Origin: SFHK01 sp045538305
GTDB taxonomy: Bacteria > Bacillota > Clostridia > Christensenellales > Aristaeellaceae
Length of the DNA stretch: 64,000 bases
Reading direction: 5' to 3'
Assembly: GCA_045538305.1 (NCBI GenBank)
Contig: JAZSRC010000084.1
Span: 10,524-74,523, forward strand
The position numbers and the translations under genes are program-made. Numbering within the stretch: position 1 is the first letter of the stretch; every line of letters starts with the position of its first letter. Positions 61,839 through 64,000 of this stretch are shown one piece after another. The notes under the pieces are model-generated. The model searched no databases. It was given only the letters and a program-made list of their open reading frames with translations, and was not told the DNA's origin.

Positions 61839-63368
61839 ATGAAGAAACTGCTGGCAGTTGTTCTCGCGCTCATGCTTGCTCTGTCCATGGCATCCTTTGC
61901 CACTGCAGAGTCTGAGCTCCCGTACTGCGAATTCGACTGGTACATCGGTTCCACCCCGCCCACCGACCTTCAGATCGTAAATGACGCTCTGAACGAGTAC
62001 ATTCTCCCCATCCTGAACTGCAAAGTCAACATCACCTACATGTCCAGTGCTGACTGGGTAGAGAAGATGGGCACCATGATCGCCTCCGGCGACGACCTGG
62101 GCATCATCGGCTTCGGCAGCCAGTCCAAGTCTGACTACGTTATCGAGTCTCAGCGCGGCGCTTACTACCCGCTGACCGACCTGTTCGCCACCTATGCTCC
62201 CGGCACCTACGCTCTGTTTGATGAGGCTGTTTGGGAAGGCATGAAGATCAATGGCGAAATCTACGGCATTCCGTCTCTGAAGGATAACGGCTATTTCATC
62301 AGCGTTATCTACAATGCGGATATGATCGAAGAAATGGGCATTGAAATCACTGATTATCAGCACTCCAATTTCCGTGAGCTGGAAGACCTCTTCTACGAAG
62401 TAAAAGAGTGGCGCGATGAGAACTATCCCGAGATGAAAGATTATCCGATCGCTTGGGCAAACAACCTCATCTATCCCTACAACTTCGCATTCGAGACTTT
62501 CCTGAACGACTCCTATCTGGCAGTCGCCAACATCGAAGGCATCAATGACCTCGCTGGCTACGACACCGAGACCATCGTAAACTTCTACGATACCGAAGAG
62601 TTCCTTGAGTTCTGCCTCCAGAAGCAGAGACTGGTAGCCGACGGCATCTATCTGTACGATGAGACTGACAGAAGCGATATGCGCAAGCCCGCCAATGGCA
62701 TCTGCTTCTTCACCGGCTGGGGCTACACCAACATGCAGGAGCACATCTTCTCCGAAGAGTGGACCTCCAAGATGATGATGGCCGACGTTATCTGGACCGA
62801 GACCAACAACTACTTCTCTGCAGGCACCGCAATCAGCGCCAACTGCAAAAACCCCGAGCGCGCTCTGATGTTCCTCGAGCTCGTTAACACCGATCCCTTC
62901 GTTGCTACCATGATGCGCTTTGGCGTAGAAGGCATCCACTGGGCCAAGACCGAAGACGGCGACATGACCTTCGAATTCGAAGGCAGCCGCAACGCTGATG
63001 TTGGCAACCGTGGCTACTACTTCTGGTACAATGCCCCCGTTGGCAATCTTACCATCGTTAACGCTCCCAAGTCCCTCGTAGGCGAGGACAACATCATGAT
63101 GAAGAACATGATGAAGTACAACGAAGAGTGCATCGTTCCCGCACACCTCGGCTTCGTATTCGACACCACTCCCGTTGTAAACGAAGTTGCTGCCTGCACC
63201 AGCATCGTGCTTGAGTATCAGGAAGACCTGGTAAACGGCCGCTGCGAGAGCCAGGAAGAAGTTGAAGCAATCGTTGCTGAGTTCCGCGCGAAGCTCGACG
63301 CCAACGGCGCAGATGCTATCGTTGAGGAAGTACAGCGTCAGATCGATGCTTGGAAGGCTGCGAAGTAA
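61839..63368 (+). CDS. Extracellular solute-binding protein of the second sugar transporter, no lipobox
   Basis: 509 residues from ATG 61839, 7 bases after AAGGAGG. A signal peptide (about 1-23, ending FATA) is cleaved by ordinary signal peptidase; there is no lipobox Cys, unusual for a Gram-positive transporter. The mature part is the long family-1 type solute-binding fold with ASGDDLGIIGFG, TFLNDSYLAVANIEG and FFTGWGY. Codon use is extreme: nearly all C- or G-ending favoured codons, indicating very high expression. It is likely the most abundant product of the window. The ligand is an oligosaccharide of unknown type; no glycosidase is adjacent. Confidence 0.9.
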   Translation: MKKLLAVVLALMLALSMASFATAESELPYCEFDWYIGSTPPTDLQIVNDALNEYILPILNCKVNITYMSSADWVEKMGTMIASGDDLGIIGFGSQSKSDYVIESQRGAYYPLTDLFATYAPGTYALFDEAVWEGMKINGEIYGIPSLKDNGYFISVIYNADMIEEMGIEITDYQHSNFRELEDLFYEVKEWRDENYPEMKDYPIAWANNLIYPYNFAFETFLNDSYLAVANIEGINDLAGYDTETIVNFYDTEEFLEFCLQKQRLVADGIYLYDETDRSDMRKPANGICFFTGWGYTNMQEHIFSEEWTSKMMMADVIWTETNNYFSAGTAISANCKNPERALMFLELVNTDPFVATMMRFGVEGIHWAKTEDGDMTFEFEGSRNADVGNRGYYFWYNAPVGNLTIVNAPKSLVGEDNIMMKNMMKYNEECIVPAHLGFVFDTTPVVNEVAACTSIVLEYQEDLVNGRCESQEEVEAIVAEFRAKLDANGADAIVEEVQRQIDAWKAAK

Positions 63369-63404
63369 TTTCTGAGCAAACGAAAACTGATTTGATGCAT
63401 TAAT

Positions 63405-63435
63405 AATGCCGCACCGTTTTTCGGTGCGGCATTTC
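63405..63435 (+). terminator. Terminator of the second sugar transporter
   Basis: AATGCCGCACCG/CGGTGCGGCATT, a 12-bp stem with a 5-base loop, followed by TCT. Confidence 0.88.
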
Positions 63436-63460
63436 TGATCATGAACTGAGCTTATAAAGG

Positions 63461-63486
63461 AATGGAGAGGGTTTGCCCTCTCCATT
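63461..63486. repeat. GGAGAGGG-type palindrome
   Basis: AATGGAGAGGG and CCCTCTCCATT form a perfect 11-bp stem with a 4-base loop. The same core (GGAGAGGG...CCCTCTCC) occurs at 32068-32090. Confidence 0.5.
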
Positions 63487-63497
63487 CAGACCGTCAA

Positions 63498-63533
63498 CAA
63501 AGTCTCGCAGAGAGAAAAAACTGCGAGACTTTG
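63498..63533. repeat. Strong hairpin before the transposase remnant
   Basis: CAAAGTCTCGCAG and CTGCGAGACTTTG form a perfect 13-bp stem with a 10-base A-rich loop, followed by TATTTTTT. It may be the left edge of the insertion element or a terminator that blocks read-in from the host side. Confidence 0.5.
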
Positions 63534-63619
63534 TATTTTTTGGTAGAAAACCAAAAGGAAAATGAAAGGAGGACGTCGAATATATAGAGTAGAGAACAAA
63601 GAAAAGAGGCAGAAAACAG

Positions 63620-64000
63620 ATGTTGCGCGAAAGAAAGACTGAAGAACAAATGGGATATGAGATGGTGCTGCTGGAGGAGTTAGTGCCGGAAGACCATTTA
63701 TTGAGGAAAGTCAAAGCAGCGGTAGATTTCAGCTTCATACACGAATTGTGTAAGGACTTATACTGTATGGATAACGGAAGGCCGGCGGTACCGCCGGAGA
63801 TGCTGTTCAAGATGCTGCTGCTTGGATACCTGTATGGGATACCTTCGGAAGTAAAGTTGGCAGAAGCGAAGGTCCATCATGGCCTGCGCTTTGCTCGTAT
63901 GCTCGGCATCCAAAATATGCGTGAACAATGCTTCCTGACTGCCGCAGTTCAAAACATCAAGCGCCTCGTCAAGGCGTTTTTCTCTCCTTTTTCCCTCCGC
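63620..64000 (+). pseudogene. Internally deleted IS1182-type transposase (runs off the right edge)
   Basis: The frame is open from ATG 63620 to the window edge (127 codons) without a stop. Residues 1-74 match the N-terminus of IS1182-family transposases (LEELVPEDHLLRKV, then PAVPPEMLFKMLLLGYLYG). From about residue 75 the sequence jumps directly to the family C-terminus (AEAKVHHGLRFARMLG and TAAVQNIKRLVKAF), so the catalytic core of several hundred residues is missing while the frame is kept. I infer an in-frame internal deletion, a MITE-like non-autonomous copy. The strong hairpin at 63498-63533 lies about 90 bases upstream. Confidence 0.8.

Noticed and set aside
61740..63485. 581-codon minus-strand frame across the binding-protein gene
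   Set aside because: Caused by the strongly biased codon use of the plus-strand gene.

Overview
The window looks like a chromosomal segment of a spore-forming, probably gut-dwelling member of the Clostridia with mid-range GC. Evidence for this: spoIIID next to an MreB/Mbl-like gene, a ytfI-gerW pair, AddA rather than RecB, strong AGGAGG-type ribosome binding sites, frequent ATGA gene overlaps, YesM/YesN-type regulation, and many sugar ABC transport genes. A Christensenellales-like lineage is my guess; nothing in the window proves it. No rRNA, tRNA or CRISPR array was seen.

Layout. 1-5.3 kb (minus strand): a partial protein, a uroporphyrinogen-decarboxylase-family methyltransferase, a YgjP-type metallopeptidase, an MreB-like protein with degenerate nucleotide-binding motifs, SpoIIID, and a mannitol-dehydrogenase-family oxidoreductase. 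5.4-12.7 kb (plus): addA without addB, then an oxidoreductase-MFS-ZIP-nitroreductase run. 12.8-19.5 kb: pepF, a Mef-like efflux gene behind a short leader peptide, dapA, and an argD-argF operon. 19.6-28.6 kb: a complete sugar-sensing and uptake locus. A YesN-type regulator, a lipoprotein binding protein and a YesM-type kinase face a four-gene YtfQ/YtfR/YtfT/YjfF-like transporter, and a 20-bp-spaced direct repeat lies before the transporter. 28.7-40.9 kb: glnA, a secreted BspA-like protein, a pyridoxal kinase family protein, miaA, then a plus-strand run (radical SAM, WalJ-like hydrolase, CPBP protease, rlmH, secreted foldase, ytfI-like, gerW) and two unknown minus-strand genes. 41-53 kb: a very acidic membrane protein, galM, a deacetylase-like protein lacking catalytic residues, a TSCPD protein, a zinc-ribbon membrane protein with an outside peptidoglycan-binding domain, HAD and PfkB enzymes, an esterase and a MATE pump.

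53.2-59.8 kb is the most unusual part: eight tightly packed, intact phage-type genes (scaffold-like, N4-gp56-family major capsid protein, connector-sized proteins, a beta-propeller-like protein, a cell-wall hydrolase, and a peptidoglycan-binding helical protein). They sit between ordinary host genes with no terminase, portal, integrase, repressor or attachment site in view. This could be a prophage remnant or a domesticated particle module. 59.8-63.4 kb is a second sugar ABC transporter (LplB/YtcP-type permeases plus a very highly codon-biased binding protein). The window ends in an internally deleted IS1182-type transposase.

All functions are from reading motifs and gene order by eye; no database search was run.
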